DNA of 27,662 bases from JBCCRH01 sp039208045 (GTDB taxonomy: Bacteria; Bacteroidota; Bacteroidia; Chitinophagales; Saprospiraceae): the NCBI GenBank assembly GCA_039208045.1, contig JBCCRH010000021.1, positions 1-27,662 on the forward strand, written 5' to 3'. The notes under the pieces were generated by a model. The model did no database searches and was not told the DNA's origin. It worked only from the letters and a program-made list of their open reading frames with translations. Both the position numbers and the translations under genes were made by a program. Positions 16,301-21,928 of the stretch are shown here, piece after piece (positions within the stretch are counted from its first letter, which is position 1; each line of letters opens with the position of its first letter).

Positions 16301-16656
16301 ACTGTCACTTTTTGATCATTCATCTATCTTATATAGAGAAGATTTTGATGACGAAATACAGTGAACATGTCGATTTTGAAGATGAAAATATTGGCTTATT
16401 TATCGAAAAAGAAATATTACCATGGGTGACTATTAATGGAAAAGTCAGAGAAAACTTTATCTTGGTCATCACTTCGGGTCGAGGGCGCACCAAATGGTGG
16501 ATTAAACTAACCGAAAACCCGAAATATCAGCAATACACTACTTTTACCATGTTCCGCCCAGTAGAATCCTTAATTTCCGGTATGGAGGATGCACTAGGCA
16601 GAAAAGATGATATTGAACTAAAGTATAACTTGGTAAAGGTGTTGTTTGGAACATAA
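13348..16656 (+). CDS. Large unorthodox histidine-kinase-like ATPase
   Basis: A 1102-residue soluble protein with no membrane segment. My reading of its layout: residues 1-235 end in a GAF-like half (YLSVPLIQFGEFDGIVHIVYS, then a long helix). At 300-325 SYAHNISAHSLVALNWW looks like a kinase dimerisation helix with a candidate phospho-accepting H308. From about 445 to 680 there is a GHKL-type ATPase: the N box is FFTMLENEIRNVKHY (N563, N567, K569, H570) and a Gly-rich part, APKLGGSYQDKICAGMLFNN (648-667), replaces the usual G boxes; no DxGxG motif is seen. Residues 735-1102 form an unrecognised region with the blocks CTRICIFDNRI, HFLIIHLSYIEKI and FILVITSGRGRTKWW. It may sense an internal signal and act on the sigma-54 regulator encoded downstream. 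Kinase activity is inferred, not shown. Confidence 0.7.
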   Translation: MSQAGVLQHEKYLLREVIPFPRADEFFNLLQDRVHMAVRGYTLPNNFTMFINALPREELSYINRYENVPLVYAGIPRQRELLESDNDKKAPGLEEYWNFLDVTDLLSDTAVVSSKLYREFGLGEYRLDDIPRVGMGSLEDYFESILYPERTTKEPTPRQVAEYNILKEFFDVHEDEYLSVPLIQFGEFDGIVHIVYSGKDAQLINRETIKRLIRSICEVYQNLILDWDLVGRNPEKSDAIQLPISEVFYQQINRNPILKELEFDKYYKRYLPYFKARIRLNDKVIHSKVYAPYLKTAIISIMIDSYAHNISAHSLVALNWWFKRRAESLRSTSEEHYMEVEEVQEIIGDYVPKGFELDRLVKLLQPWMEGQFVKEESADNDVIRYPGSLAREIQPLLGFLMQKGAFWSGIARDNHFGGEAKNLFNVLWEDFINNPLYLGTIAKSEDIHKISLQIVLYAPEGDSRVSNLPFRKAKEVLAEGTFVEIDIKKKRERSEKDEIRGYFLSLPDGSRLYYDEYSELVTMSSFVRPGQDYAMIKQVLQDAQLFFPGEVVGRHAFFTMLENEIRNVKHYKGKSLQHIQKHGLQLTIALQEASVQPHQKQEKEKELYKVGVWINTPTDLRLRNSELLIRRKFDALVADIMDEDTFAPKLGGSYQDKICAGMLFNNKFGLVQRGDNNPARDRSFDTPRDAAFYPWISPATSSEMHPHDDMELNKKVMSQKAAFTQVYKHQSGYLKKYFYIWKASNIKEVAGFSDTDFVWENLARFKFVNIQGNAQENAVLWQEVRSNGVIRIIDQKIDTTVQESGADILAAYEHWLKKWVAAPTHAIKILVDGAVTGYLLFDVHAKQAFRYLNTNEVEQLDGDPGAAMSIQQELHLAHGGPTNDPKLLRYRNHGIYKTYFLKDVRDVGQVTTANKARFIELFEVLCTRICIFDNRIKHRIRGNEREDLFKNTLNMAVHEEQAPYLDEKNNWQGLWERESEVILKNCHFLIIHLSYIEKILMTKYSEHVDFEDENIGLFIEKEILPWVTINGKVRENFILVITSGRGRTKWWIKLTENPKYQQYTTFTMFRPVESLISGMEDALGRKDDIELKYNLVKVLFGT

Positions 16657-16712
16657 AAACAGCGTACACACACAACCATTTACACACTGAAGCGGACGAA
16701 GGAGGCAATTTA

Positions 16713-16739
16713 ATGTTCGGTTTCAAACATATACTATGA
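16713..16739 (+). CDS. Possible 8-codon leader peptide coupled to the next gene
   Basis: An ATG at 16713 reads MFGFKHIL and stops with TGA at 16737-16739, overlapping the ATG of the next gene at 16736. A strong ribosome binding site, GAAGGAGG, ends eight bases before this ATG. Such strong sites are unusual in Bacteroidota, so the little frame may serve to load ribosomes that then restart on the overlapping gene. It could also be that the site simply serves the downstream start at a distance. Confidence 0.35.
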   Translation: MFGFKHIL

Positions 16740-17638
16740 TGAACACAGCTCGTACCATGATCATTGTTTGGTCATGGAAGCATGGTGGCTTAACGGCTAC
16801 TCATGACGAATGGTCTACTGATTCGGATATCAACGATAAGTTAATTCGAGCAGATATACCATTCACATCGACTGCTATTGGACTGCTTCGACAGATGGTG
16901 GAAGCAGAAGGACTTGACAGATCAGTATACTTGTTTTTACACCGCAGGCATGGATACTCCCAAAAGGCGATCAGCCAGATTCTAAATAGTCTATCTGATT
17001 TCCAACAATCGGGAGGAGTCGTTCGTAGCTTCTTGTTTGGTGAAGGAGGGGATTATATCTATATAGCTAACAACCATAGAGGTTTGTTGGGTACCAAAGG
17101 GACATTTAGCGCCAAGCTAGCCTCCCCTTATCATGAAAAAGATCAGCTCGTGAGCGCCATTGTACGCCAAGAGGAAAAGCTAGTAAAATCCGTACATTTC
17201 AATGCTGTCTGGCAGCATTATTCGTACGATTTTAAGGCTAAAATCTTTGAATTAAGAGAGGATCTATTCGTGGCTTTTTTGCCATTTTTAGACGAAGAGC
17301 CGCTCAATTCTAGTGTGCTTTATGCCTTTTTACAACGAGAAGAAAATCAACTTTTATTCCTGCGGTTACTGAGCTTTATTGGAAAAATCCGAAAGGGGAC
17401 TGCTTTGGAGAATACCCTTCGGAGTTTTGAACAAACACAAAAAAGATCATTCTTTTTTGATGATTGCCAGGAGAACCTTAAAGCTGTTTATGGAGTGCAA
17501 GAAGGCCGCTTGTATGAAGAGTTGGTTATGTTTATTAAAACCCACCTATTCGTTCATGATCAAACGGTTGATTTGCGGCAGCTACGCAAACAGTTTGATG
17601 TGCTACTGCGCAATATGCCAGAATTAGCATACACTTAA
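16736..17638 (+). CDS. Unknown 300-residue protein in the kinase and sigma-54 regulator operon
   Basis: Not recognised. The product is soluble and has no signal peptide or membrane helix. The first 110 residues look like an alternating strand and helix domain: MIIVWSWKHGGL, then SVYLFLHRRHGYSQKAI, then VVRSFLFGEGGDYIYIA. The His and Arg in LHRRHGY and the Gly-rich WSWKHGG are the most motif-like parts. From about 110 on it is mainly helical, with many Phe and Leu and a charged C-terminus. ATG at 16736 is followed directly by a second ATG. The gene overlaps the stop of an 8-codon leader at its start, and its own TAA shares one base with the ATG of the next gene (TAATG), so translation is probably coupled with the pseudo-receiver gene. 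Confidence 0.8.
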   Translation: MMNTARTMIIVWSWKHGGLTATHDEWSTDSDINDKLIRADIPFTSTAIGLLRQMVEAEGLDRSVYLFLHRRHGYSQKAISQILNSLSDFQQSGGVVRSFLFGEGGDYIYIANNHRGLLGTKGTFSAKLASPYHEKDQLVSAIVRQEEKLVKSVHFNAVWQHYSYDFKAKIFELREDLFVAFLPFLDEEPLNSSVLYAFLQREENQLLFLRLLSFIGKIRKGTALENTLRSFEQTQKRSFFFDDCQENLKAVYGVQEGRLYEELVMFIKTHLFVHDQTVDLRQLRKQFDVLLRNMPELAYT

Positions 17639-18402
17639 TGAATACCAAGGGAATAGGAATTATTTCGTCTGACAAAACTATTTTTAATCACTTAAAACGT
17701 CGTCTTACAGCAGCCGAGTTTGAGCCCTATCACTTGTCTACTCCCACAGAAAAGACTATATTTGATTACCACATTTTATCTACTCCGCTTTTTATTGGTC
17801 AAACCTATGTAGCAACTACTGCCCTTTGGAAGAAGTATTTCAAAGCAACACAACCAACTACCAAACTTATTACATCAGGTTTTCAAGCCCAGCAGCATTC
17901 TAACCATATTGACCTGCTAAATTGGCCTGATGATGTATCGCTCTTTTTGGCAAATGCTCGTACCGTAAGCGAAGAGTGGGAACCTATTGCCGAAGGAGGT
18001 CTAGACATTCAGCGAAAGCTGTACCGTTTTTTTGAAGGCCATGGCGATGAAAGTTTGACGGATGTACTACACCGCATCTTGATGACGCTCACCATGGCGC
18101 ATGATGAGATGGATAAATATCAGGTAGCTTATACTGAAGTGTATGAAGAATTATTACAACATAGCAATATTGCAAGCAAGTGGCAGCTTTTACTCAATCG
18201 ATGGGTGAATTATCTGCCCCACTTCGCTGCACTGCCCTTTTTTACTACGTTTAAATCAATTGATCAAGCATTACAAACCATTGCCCCCTACTTTGAAGGG
18301 GGATGTACGAATGAACAGCTACTGAGAAACTTAGATTGCTTAGAGACTTTAAGAACTATTAAAGAAGACTTGGAAATTATTGCGAGACAATATGTCAACT
18401 AA
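17638..18402 (+). CDS. Degenerate receiver-domain protein (pseudo-receiver with helical C-terminal domain)
   Basis: A 254-residue protein. The first 110 residues follow a receiver pattern: strand GIGIISSD where a receiver has its acidic pair, a helix, then FDYHILSTPLF at about 42-52 where the phospho-accepting Asp should follow IL but Ser48 is found, then TKLITSGF at about 75-82, matching the fourth strand with its Thr or Ser. It therefore looks like a receiver that cannot be phosphorylated in the usual way. Residues 110-254 are helical. It starts on the last base of the preceding stop codon and overlaps the sigma-54 regulator gene by 11 bases, so the three products are probably made together. 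A role as an adaptor or a brake between the kinase-like protein and the regulator is inference. Confidence 0.75.
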   Translation: MNTKGIGIISSDKTIFNHLKRRLTAAEFEPYHLSTPTEKTIFDYHILSTPLFIGQTYVATTALWKKYFKATQPTTKLITSGFQAQQHSNHIDLLNWPDDVSLFLANARTVSEEWEPIAEGGLDIQRKLYRFFEGHGDESLTDVLHRILMTLTMAHDEMDKYQVAYTEVYEELLQHSNIASKWQLLLNRWVNYLPHFAALPFFTTFKSIDQALQTIAPYFEGGCTNEQLLRNLDCLETLRTIKEDLEIIARQYVN

Positions 18403-19867
18403 AAATTACAACATTTTAATTGTTGATGACGATACCGAATTTCACCAACAAATTCGCTATTCGTTTCGACGCAATTTCGTGTTTGAAGGGGCCATCAACG
18501 TTGAACACTTGCGAAAAAAGCTGAAGGAATCGCCCAATTATGATCTGATTCTGCTCGACCTGGTATTGGATAATACGAAAGAAAAGATCGGCTTGGAGCT
18601 AATACGAGAGCTCAACCAAGACCATCCGAATATTCCCATTATTGTTGTTACTAAAGATAATAATGTAGATACTGTAGTAACCGCCATGAAGCACGGTGCG
18701 CGGGACTTCTTACCCAAAAAGGACTATGACTTTGACTATTGGAATAAAAAGTTCAAGGAAGTCATTGAGAGCAATAATCTAAAAGCAGAGAACCGCATGC
18801 TTCGTGAAGAAGTAAAGCGCCACCGAGATCAACGCAACAAGGAATATTCATTTATTGGGGAATCGGATAAAATTCAGGAGATTAAGCGCATTCTACGCAT
18901 GGTTTCGGAAGAACCTGATATTACGGTGCTCATTACCGGAGAGACTGGTGTGGGGAAGGAAGTAGCAGCCCGTTATTTGCATCAGAATGGCGCGCGCAGC
19001 GAGCGGCCCTTTCAAGCTGTTAACCTTTCTGCTATCCAAAAAACCCTCTTGGAAAGTACACTATTTGGACACAAAAAGGGGGCATTTACCGGAGCTACTC
19101 GCGATACTGAAGGCTACTTTAGCCAAGCAAATAATGGCATCCTTATGTTGGATGAAATTGGTGATATTGATGCCAATATCCAGATTAAACTCTTACGGTT
19201 TTTGGAGACGAAGCTCATTCGGCCTGTGGGCTGGGATAAGGACATCCAGCTGGATGTACAGATTGTAGCTGCAACGCACCGCGACTTAGCCGAAGAAGTG
19301 GAAAAAGGAAGCTTTAGAGCGGATTTATTCCAACGCCTCAAAGCGATGGTTATTGAAATTCCTCCGCTTCGGGAGCGCAAGAGTGATATTCCACTCATTA
19401 TGGAGTTCTACAGCGAAGGCGTAGAATTTGACACCCTATTGCTACCCGAAGCAAAAGAGCATCTCCTGCAATATAACTGGCCAGGCAATATCCGAGAACT
19501 TCGCAACGCGATTAACTATATGATGCTTCGAAAGCGCATTTACAATCGCGCGAAGATTGATTTGGAGTGCCTTCCTACTGAAATTCAGACCTACCAAACA
19601 AGTCCGAAGCCTAGCGTAGTACAAGCGGCTGCGCCGACTTCTAGAGGCGAACTAACGATCGATGAAGAGCACGCCATTATCGATCTAGAAAAGATTGAAC
19701 AATCGCTCATTCGGAAGAATAAAGTAAAGAAAGATGTAGCGATAGAATTAGGCATGGAAAATACGGATAACCTTCGCTACAAAATCAAAAAATATTACGA
19801 AAAGCATCCCCACTTATTTGAGGATTTTCCGTTCATCAAGGAAAGCTATAAGCGTATTGTAAAGTAG
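18392..19867 (+). CDS. NtrC-family sigma-54-dependent response regulator
   Basis: A 491-residue transcription activator. The receiver domain (about 1-125) is intact: IVDDD at the acidic pocket, phospho-acceptor D56 in LILLDLVLD, Thr in IIVVTKDN and Lys in FLPKKD. The AAA+ domain (about 153-380) has Walker A GETGVGKE, the sigma-54 contact loop GAFTGA, Walker B LMLDEIGD and the arginine-finger region RADLFQRL. The C-terminal part (about 430-491) is a helix-turn-helix-like region, KIEQSLIRKNKVKKDVAIELG, followed by a longer than usual tail. I choose the ATG at 18392 rather than a TTG four codons earlier; it overlaps the pseudo-receiver gene by 11 bases. It should activate sigma-54 promoters when phosphorylated, most likely under control of the kinase-like protein. 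A terminator follows. Confidence 0.95.
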   Translation: MSTKNYNILIVDDDTEFHQQIRYSFRRNFVFEGAINVEHLRKKLKESPNYDLILLDLVLDNTKEKIGLELIRELNQDHPNIPIIVVTKDNNVDTVVTAMKHGARDFLPKKDYDFDYWNKKFKEVIESNNLKAENRMLREEVKRHRDQRNKEYSFIGESDKIQEIKRILRMVSEEPDITVLITGETGVGKEVAARYLHQNGARSERPFQAVNLSAIQKTLLESTLFGHKKGAFTGATRDTEGYFSQANNGILMLDEIGDIDANIQIKLLRFLETKLIRPVGWDKDIQLDVQIVAATHRDLAEEVEKGSFRADLFQRLKAMVIEIPPLRERKSDIPLIMEFYSEGVEFDTLLLPEAKEHLLQYNWPGNIRELRNAINYMMLRKRIYNRAKIDLECLPTEIQTYQTSPKPSVVQAAAPTSRGELTIDEEHAIIDLEKIEQSLIRKNKVKKDVAIELGMENTDNLRYKIKKYYEKHPHLFEDFPFIKESYKRIVK

Positions 19868-19899
19868 CTTTTCGGATTCCGTTTTTCGTTTTCTCATCC

Positions 19900-19949
19900 A
19901 AAAGACGTAACCATTTCGCATAAAAACGAAATTATTACGTCTTTTTATT
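19900..19949 (+). terminator. Terminator of the sigma-54 regulator operon
   Basis: AAAAGACGTAA (19900-19910) pairs with TTACGTCTTTT (19935-19945), and inside it TTTCG pairs with CGAAA. The stem runs into a T-rich tract on the plus strand and is preceded by A on the other, so it could work in both directions. It starts 32 bases after the stop codon. Confidence 0.75.
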
Positions 19950-20201
19950 TTCTGTTAGATCGTCAAGCCATTTGGCTCAACTCCCGCCCAAATTAAGAAT
20001 ACTGATTATCAGTACTTTACAAAAAAGGTTCAGGACTAAGCGCCATTTAACTCCAATTGGACTGATTTTTTCTACTATAAAGACAAGACACGGATTTTAT
20101 CCCAAACTACTATGAGAGAACACATCGTTTAAAGATAGAATGCTATTATTCCCAATGTACATTTGACAATTTTGAAGTTGTGCCATATAAATTGGCAAGG
20201 G

Positions 20202-20229
20202 GGGGCGAATAATCGCCCCAATTTTTTTT
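20202..20229 (+). terminator. Second plus-strand terminator
   Basis: GGGGCGA-ataa-TCGCCCC at 20202-20219, then AA and eight T: a textbook intrinsic terminator for plus-strand transcription. It lies about 330 bases after the sigma-54 regulator, beyond the first terminator, so it either serves as a backup to protect the convergent MerR gene or ends a separate short transcript. Confidence 0.65.
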
Positions 20230-20240
20230 GAAGAAGCTTG

Positions 20241-20258
20241 GAATTGCTTCGGCAATTC
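20241..20258. terminator. Hairpin with TTCG loop after the MerR gene
   Basis: GAATTGC-ttcg-GCAATTC, a perfect 7-base stem with a stable tetraloop, two bases beyond the stop codon of the minus-strand MerR gene. No T run follows on the minus strand, so it may protect an mRNA end rather than terminate by itself. Confidence 0.4.
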
Positions 20259-20260
20259 TT

Positions 20261-20596
20261 TCAAATATTATTTTGTATTTCCTTCAGAAAGTTTCTCAAT
20301 CTTTTAAGCTTTTCAATCATCTGCTGCTTTTGCTTGAGGAGGGCCTTTTGTAGCCTGATTTCCTTCTTGGCCCCCTCAAGCGTAAAGCCTCTTTCCTTCA
20401 CTAAGTGATAGATCAATTGTAGTTGTTCCAAATTCTGCTTGGTAAAGCGCCGTTCCCCTTTACTATTCTTATGCGGATTTAGCATCGAAAATTCCTTCTC
20501 CCAATAGCGGATCAATGATTTGGATACTTCAAATCGCTCTGCCACTTCACCGATGGTGTAGTAGCGCTTTAGTTCGTCATCTTGGTTTTCTTGCAT
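20261..20596 (-). CDS. MerR-family regulator (short)
   Basis: A 111-residue protein. Residues 11-80 form a MerR winged helix-turn-helix: RYYTIGEVAERFEVSKSLIRYWEKEF, then GERRFTKQNLEQLQLIYHLVKERGFTLEGAKKEI. The remaining part is a Lys- and Leu-rich coiled coil (KALLKQKQQMIEKLKRLRNFL) for dimerisation; there is no effector-binding domain and no metal-binding cysteine, so the inducer is unknown. Similar short MerR proteins are widespread in Bacteroidota. It starts three bases after the stop of the DUF4143 ATPase gene and is probably cotranscribed with it. It might bind the palindrome upstream of that gene, but this is inference. Confidence 0.88.
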   Translation of the reverse strand: MQENQDDELKRYYTIGEVAERFEVSKSLIRYWEKEFSMLNPHKNSKGERRFTKQNLEQLQLIYHLVKERGFTLEGAKKEIRLQKALLKQKQQMIEKLKRLRNFLKEIQNNI

Positions 20597-20599
20597 GGT

Positions 20600-21739
20600 T
20601 TAATCGTTAGCATTTAGTACCTGATAAAAGTTCTCTGTATGGACTACGGTAATGGCTATAGGCTCATACCGCTTCATAAAGCTATCTGGTAGTTTATTGG
20701 TAGCTTTTCGGGGGTTGTATTTGCATTCAAAGACTTCATAATGCCCCGATGACCGAATCACCAAATCTACCTCAGCTTGACTTCGGCTACGCCAAAAGTA
20801 AAACTGATCTCCACCCCCAATGTTGCGGCGCTGCTTATATAGCTCCGTGATAATAAAATTCTCCCATAAAGGCCCCCGATCATTCCGCATCCGAAGAGGA
20901 TTAAAGTTGTCGATCACTGCATTTCGTATACCATTATCTAAAAAGTATATCTTACGAGAAGTACTGATTTCCTTGCGTGGATTAGTGGATAATGCCGGTA
21001 AGCGCAGCAATACATACGAATCTTCCAATAGCTGAATATAGCGCTGTATGGTCTTTACATCGACCCCCAGTAAGCGCGAAAGCTCGTGGTAACTTACTTC
21101 AGCGCTAATTTGATAGGCTAGAGCCTGCAATAGTTTAATAATGAGATCAGGCTTGCGGACGTTACCGTATTCTAAAATATCTTTATAGAGGTAAGAAGCG
21201 GCGATTTCTCGCAGCCGTTCTTCTTTGCTATCCTGTGTCACTACTTCAGGATAGCATCCATACAGCAACCGCTCTTCCAATCGATCAAGCATAGGTGGAA
21301 GGCGATAGGCACCAACAAGCTCTTCCCAGCTCAGCGGAAATAACTCGTAGGACCACTTGCGCCCAGTCAATGGCTCGTTGACAGAAGAGGCTAGATTTAG
21401 AGCAGAACTTCCAGATAAAATCACCTTTATCGGCAAGCGATTATCAATAGCCATCTTGGTAGTAAGCCCGATATTCTCAATGCGCTGCGCTTCATCAATG
21501 ACCAAGTATTCATAGCCTTGAGTCATTTGAGTTAGAGTAGCTAAATCTATATTATTCCATCGTAGCCGACTAGTGGGATTGTCTCCATTAATCCAAATCA
21601 CATCATTTCGGTTAGCCAATAACTGATTAATCAGAGTGGTTTTCCCTACTTGTCTAGCGCCCTGCACAACGATAGCTTTATGATCGCCCAATCGTTGCTG
21701 TAGGCGATCTAAAATACGGCGTTGAATGTAAAAGTCCAT
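20600..21739 (-). CDS. AAA family ATPase with C-terminal DUF4143 domain
   Basis: A 379-residue protein. The N-terminal AAA domain has Walker A GARQVGKTT (27-35), Walker B YLVIDEAQ (about 77-84) and a sensor-like VILSGSSALNL. A winged-helix-like middle part (YHELSRLLGVDVKTIQRYIQLLEDSYVLLRL) leads to the DUF4143 domain, which looks like a restriction-type fold: FWRSRSQAEVDLVI and YEVFECKYNP carry the acidic residues and the E-x-K pair. Such genes are frequent, variably present in bacteria and archaea, and their role is not settled. Start ATG at 21739-21737 lies three bases after a probable promoter box; a MerR gene follows. The two hairpins just upstream suggest local control. Confidence 0.93.
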   Translation of the reverse strand: MDFYIQRRILDRLQQRLGDHKAIVVQGARQVGKTTLINQLLANRNDVIWINGDNPTSRLRWNNIDLATLTQMTQGYEYLVIDEAQRIENIGLTTKMAIDNRLPIKVILSGSSALNLASSVNEPLTGRKWSYELFPLSWEELVGAYRLPPMLDRLEERLLYGCYPEVVTQDSKEERLREIAASYLYKDILEYGNVRKPDLIIKLLQALAYQISAEVSYHELSRLLGVDVKTIQRYIQLLEDSYVLLRLPALSTNPRKEISTSRKIYFLDNGIRNAVIDNFNPLRMRNDRGPLWENFIITELYKQRRNIGGGDQFYFWRSRSQAEVDLVIRSSGHYEVFECKYNPRKATNKLPDSFMKRYEPIAITVVHTENFYQVLNAND

Positions 21740-21742
21740 ATG

Positions 21743-21774
21743 TAAATATACATATTGGGATCGTAATCCACAAA
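21743..21774 (-). promoter_or_regulatory. Predicted promoter of the DUF4143 ATPase and MerR genes
   Basis: On the minus strand TTTG (21774-21771), 20 bases, then TATATTTA (21750-21743). This matches the Bacteroidota -33 and -7 elements with one mismatch in the last base of TAnnTTTG and good spacing. The box ends three bases before the ATG, so the mRNA would be leaderless or nearly so. The -33 TTTG lies inside the large palindrome. Confidence 0.5.
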
Positions 21775-21801
21775 TGACCGGTCATTTGTGGATTATAATC
21801 C
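21758..21801. repeat. 32-bp perfect palindrome within a 44-bp imperfect one
   Basis: Perfect dyad at 21764-21795, centred on GACCGGTC, each arm reading TAATCCACAAATGACC; outer GGAT and ATCC extend it to 21758-21801 with two mismatched pairs. It lies 25 bases upstream of the ATPase start codon and includes that gene's probable -33 box. It could be an operator, the end of a dispersed repeat, or both. A perfect 32-base dyad is far beyond chance in a window of this size. Confidence 0.85.
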
Positions 21802-21928
21802 TGAAATGATCGCTAAGTGAGCATAGTAAGGGCCTTTTTTAGTGTAAGGCCATTGCCTGGCACAGCAGGGATAGGAGCGGTATAGCCCGACCCCGACGAT
21901 ACTGTCGGGGGCTGCCCCAATTATACGG
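21802..21928. repeat. Suspected dispersed repeat between gatB and the palindrome
   Basis: 127 bases after the gatB stop codon with no gene. It contains GGCCTT-type inverted arms around 21832-21852 and a GC-rich hairpin CCCCGAC-gatact-GTCGGGG at 21891-21910, unlike the neighbouring genes in composition. Its minus-strand translation (including RSYPCCARQWPYTKK) reminds me of spurious ORFs over repeated intergenic elements in Bacteroidota; this is memory, not a search result. The hairpin may also help end gatB transcription, but no T run follows. Confidence 0.4.

Larger units (their letters stand above)
19868..20260. other. Intergenic region between convergent regulator genes
   Basis: Holds a terminator at 19900-19949, a second one at 20202-20229 and a TTCG-loop hairpin at 20241-20258 next to the stop of the MerR gene. 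A 15-base dyad (TACTGAT t ATCAGTA, 20000-20014) lies between. I see no ORF above ten codons worth reporting on either strand. The 250 bases between the two plus-strand terminators have no explained role. Confidence 0.5.

Noticed and set aside
20000..20014. 15-base dyad TACTGAT t ATCAGTA
   Set aside because: One or two such dyads are expected by chance in the window, and no promoter is recognisable beside it.
20163..20191. TTGACA, 17 bases, TATAAA, a near-perfect enterobacterial-type promoter
   Set aside because: Bacteroidota use a different consensus, and an intrinsic terminator begins 11 bases later, so only a tiny transcript would result.
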